Shown here one piece after another: positions 60,901-64,000 of a stretch of 64,000 bases of DNA; position 1 is the first letter of the stretch, and every line of letters starts with the position of its first letter. The DNA is taken from the NCBI GenBank assembly GCA_013399855.1, contig VXAY01004360.1, positions 1,375,722-1,439,721 of the forward strand. The letters run 5' to 3'. Source of the DNA: Oxyruncus cristatus. Taxonomy: Eukaryota; Chordata; Aves; Passeriformes; Cotingidae. A program made the translations under genes and the position numbers. The notes beneath the pieces were generated by a model that did no database searches, had not been told where the DNA came from, and worked only from the letters and a program-made list of their open reading frames with translations.

Positions 60901-63900
60901 TATTTCACTGTGTTTTATGCATTTTAAAATGAATTCTTCATAATGGCAAATATGCAGTAATTCACTTTTCTTGCCTTTCCTAGACAGAACAGTCAGGTGT
61001 GAGTTAAAGCCAGTTGTGGAGGTGGCTGCAGTGCTTTTACAGACACTGGTCCACGAGAACTTGCAGGAAAAATATTAATTCTTTGTCTATAGACCACCAA
61101 AACACCATGGTGTTTTATTCACATCTGGCCATGAAGGCCTTTGAATAACTACCCCATAGGTGAAAGGCTTTAGAGGTTCGCTGCACCACCAAGGGGAAGG
61201 AGGACTGTGTTGATAATTAGCATCAAATATGGGTGGGGGAACAAAGCAACACTCCAGAGAATATCTAGTCTTGCTGGTGGCGTTCCAAATTCCAGAGCTG
61301 AGTGTAACTGTCCATACCTACTTTCTGTATGTAAAGACCTTGAGTTTTCATTTTCAAATAGTATGAAGTATTCCACTAACAAAAAACCAGACTCAATTCA
61401 GCTGGATAAAACAAAATCTTCTGGCAGTCATCATGGCCAGGGACCAGGTATCACACAACTCTGGTTAATAGGTGTTTGCATTTCATTAGTGGCTGGAGTG
61501 ATTCCTGTGCATATAGCACCATAGCCTGTATATCTGCTAAGCCTTTAAAGCACTTCAGGATGAAAATAGCTCAATGCAAAGTAATGGTCTCCATTTAACA
61601 CTGCAGTAGTCAGGCAAAGACTTGGAGCGAGTTACTCCCAAGGCAGAGCAAAGGCTGACTGGTTTCAAACCTGCTTTTTGAAAGGGACATCTAGCGCAGG
61701 CAGTGTCGTGTTCTGTGCAAAAGGTAGGGAGCTGCCCTGTCCCTTAGGCAGGCACTGCTCCCCTCTGCCATGCTGACAGGAAAGTGACTGTTTCTGCACA
61801 GACAACAGTCCCCTTCTGCTCCCCGGGCATCATTCCATATTCAGTATCATACGGCATACACTGGCAGTAGCTACCCTTGCTCTCATAAGGTTAGTGGGGA
61901 AATGAACAGCAAACTCACCCTTATTAATGTGTACTAATGCATGACATTTTTCCCATCTCCTATTTACATACTTGAATACTAAGAGTTGCATCATTCATAA
62001 CATGAAAAGCATGCACAAATGCATCCCAAGACTAGTTTTGCTGCACTGGAACAAAACGATAAAAAAAGTGCAGTCACCATGGTGGAATATAAATGACCGT
62101 GGGTGAAGGCAGGCTGCTTGCCATCCCTGGGACTCTGCAGGAGCCTTTCTGAATGTCTTTCTTTCCTCACGTGTCCTGTGACTGGGAAAGATTTCTGAGC
62201 TGCTCACATGCTTGAATCATATCGGATATGGCAAGCCCTGAGCTTGGTTGAGACCATTAAAACCTCTGTCCTGCATAGCTTTTTGACCAATCTGTTAAAC
62301 AGGTATTTATTGAGAATCCTCACTGACACAATTAAATAAAGTATAGCTGAACAAAGAAGTAATGTAAATGCAGCTTTTATCTATAAAACTGGCATTAAAA
62401 TATGTAAGCGTGTTCCTCCTGTTGCTGTGTGGATCCCTATTGCCATCAAGCACTGTTCTTATGATACTGGATTTGTTTAGCCCTTTTTTTTTGTGTAAAA
62501 AATGCAAATAATAAGTTTCAAATGCTCAGTGAAGCTCTTGCTGTGCACAAGTTATTCAGTTTTTAGATCCCTTTCTCTCTTCAAAAATTTAGTTTGTTGT
62601 CTAATTGCTTATGGTTTTAAATTTTTTTTTCCTTGTATTTTGAAGGAAAATGGTTATTCAAAGTATTTGAAGCCACAGAGCCAAACTGTCTGAAACTGTT
62701 GGATTTTGGATTGACAGGAAAAAAAAAAAAAGGATTTGCTACCATACAATTGTTAGTACACCCAACCCTGAGCTGGAGGGAAGCAGGGGTAAGTGCAGCT
62801 GGAAGGATGCAGAAATGGCTGTGCCTCATACCACTGGGACTTGGACAGCCCCCGGCTCATTTGCAGTATTAATTAATACAGTCTTCAGGCTTCTCTAATT
62901 TATCTAGCCAATCTTGACCTCGAAGAACCTTTGTCTGCTGGGGAAGTGCCAGGAGGGGGAAGCTAGGTTTGGGTTCTTTGCATGGCAGCAGCAGGAGGTG
63001 CAGGATCTGTTCCAGCTGTTTAACGTCACCAAGGATTCCTGGATGAGAGGGCAGTGCTGCGCCAGCATCACAAGCCAGCTTTGCAGCAGCTTGGCACGAC
63101 TGCAGTTAAGCTGAATTGAAACGGGGCAGGGTTTGGCCAGAGTGTGGCTGTGCATGCTCTGGCAGCCAAATCCGGTGACGCTTGAATTCACTGATTGCCA
63201 TTGACTTTAATAGGACTGGGATATTGTCCTCTTTGCCGAGCTAAGCACAGATACAGTCTGAAGTAGGGCAAGGCCTGACCCCACAGAAATCTGGGGAGCT
63301 TTGCCGTCAGATTCTCCAGAGGAAAAGAAAACGGGTGGAAGGAGACAGTAGGGAAGAAAATAAAAATAAATATGTTTGGGGTTTAACTGTGCCCTCAGGT
63401 CTTCTCTCTGACCTTGATGTGCAGGAGAGGAACACAGACAAGAGGCTGGGCTTATGTGTGCAACTGAGGACATGCACAGAGCAACCATTTTATAAACCAT
63501 TATTCTTTAGAGCCCAGGACTTGACTAATGGAGGGGGGGATGGGGAGAAGGGGTAGTGAAGGCAGTGGGAAGAGAAGAAATAACAGTGGGTGTGCAGATA
63601 ATGCAAAAATGCTGAATGAGTGGGCTGTTAAACATGAGTAAAAAAAAAGGTTGCTTTTCTGGGAAGAGAGGGAAATCCATTATAATATAGTACGAGGATA
63701 ACAGTGTGCTGGTACAGACTCCTGTTTCCAGTCTCCCTGTGTGCTGCAGTGACAGGGAGATGGTGGGGGGGAAGGTGTGCATGAAGGTCTGCACATGAGG
63801 GGACTCATGTCCGTATGTGACACGGGACCTGTGTGAAATAAATAAAACAGTAATTATTCCTCAAATAATTCTTTTTTAAAAATAAAAAAAGGGCAAGTGT

Positions 63901-63978
63901 AGGCAGGAAGGATGGAAATCCCCTCACACAAAGGAACCATAAATGCGCCAATGGCACCCTCTTTATGAGCTGGATCAC
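51958..63978. other. Downstream gene-free flank, last part
   Basis: No gene recognised. It is mostly AT-rich with long A or T runs (for example near 52,890 and 62,720). A 153-codon plus-strand frame at 57,636-58,097 lacks any family signature. A stretch at about 60,400-61,070 contains a T-box half-site and is raised as a candidate regulatory element. Confidence 0.6.
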
Positions 63979-64000
63979 AAAAAAAAAAAAAAAAAAAAAA
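63979..64000 (+). repeat. Poly(A) run at window end
   Basis: Twenty-two A residues running to the last base. They may continue beyond the window, and could be a microsatellite or the tail of a retroposed sequence. Confidence 0.85.

Noticed and set aside
1..64000. CRISPR arrays, operons, tRNA or rRNA genes
   Set aside because: None seen. The window is vertebrate nuclear DNA, and no tRNA- or rRNA-like sequence was recognised by eye; tRNAscan or Rfam searches would be decisive.

Overview
The window is vertebrate nuclear DNA, almost certainly from a bird. It carries one recognisable protein-coding gene, the T-box transcription factor Brachyury (TBXT, formerly T). The evidence for a bird is the multi-exon gene with GT-AG introns, the compact introns (93 to 1,720 bp), and several CR1 LINE fragments with the avian 3' end (repeats of ATTCTATGA type). 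It also includes a long avian-type endogenous retrovirus LTR and a C-terminal tail of TBXT that reads like the avian protein. I cannot name the species.

Layout. Positions 1 to about 13,650 are AT-rich upstream DNA with no gene that I can support, with some CpG-rich patches from 10.9 kb onward. A CpG island (about 13,650-15,250) holds the TBXT promoter: two CCAAT boxes, two TCF/LEF-type motifs, a forkhead-type motif and a TATA-like box. TBXT follows on the + strand: eight coding exons between 14,513 and 21,441. They join to an uninterrupted 435-codon reading frame plus stop. A 3' UTR of about 0.6 or 1.7 kb follows, with two candidate poly(A) signals.

From about 23.2 kb to 64 kb there is no supported host gene. 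This long gene-free flank contains CR1 fragments (23.8, 33.6, 43.6, 46.0 and 48.8 kb) and a candidate LTR that stops at the only ambiguous base of the window (36,824). It also contains an LTR of about 1.19 kb with an internal perfect 102-bp tandem duplication (39.2-40.4 kb) and a short 3' fragment of what looks like an RTE-type LINE (51.8-51.96 kb). Simple repeats are scattered through it. Such a flank around a developmental transcription factor is where distal enhancers are expected, and I point to two stretches (about 7.7-8.2 kb and 60.4-61.1 kb) that deserve comparative alignment.

Function. TBXT alone defines the biology here: it drives mesoderm, notochord and tailbud development. The promoter motifs fit its known control by Wnt/beta-catenin. 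The most interesting sequence-level points are tandem NAGNAG splice acceptors in four of seven TBXT introns, the RTE-like fragment, and the two LTR structures.
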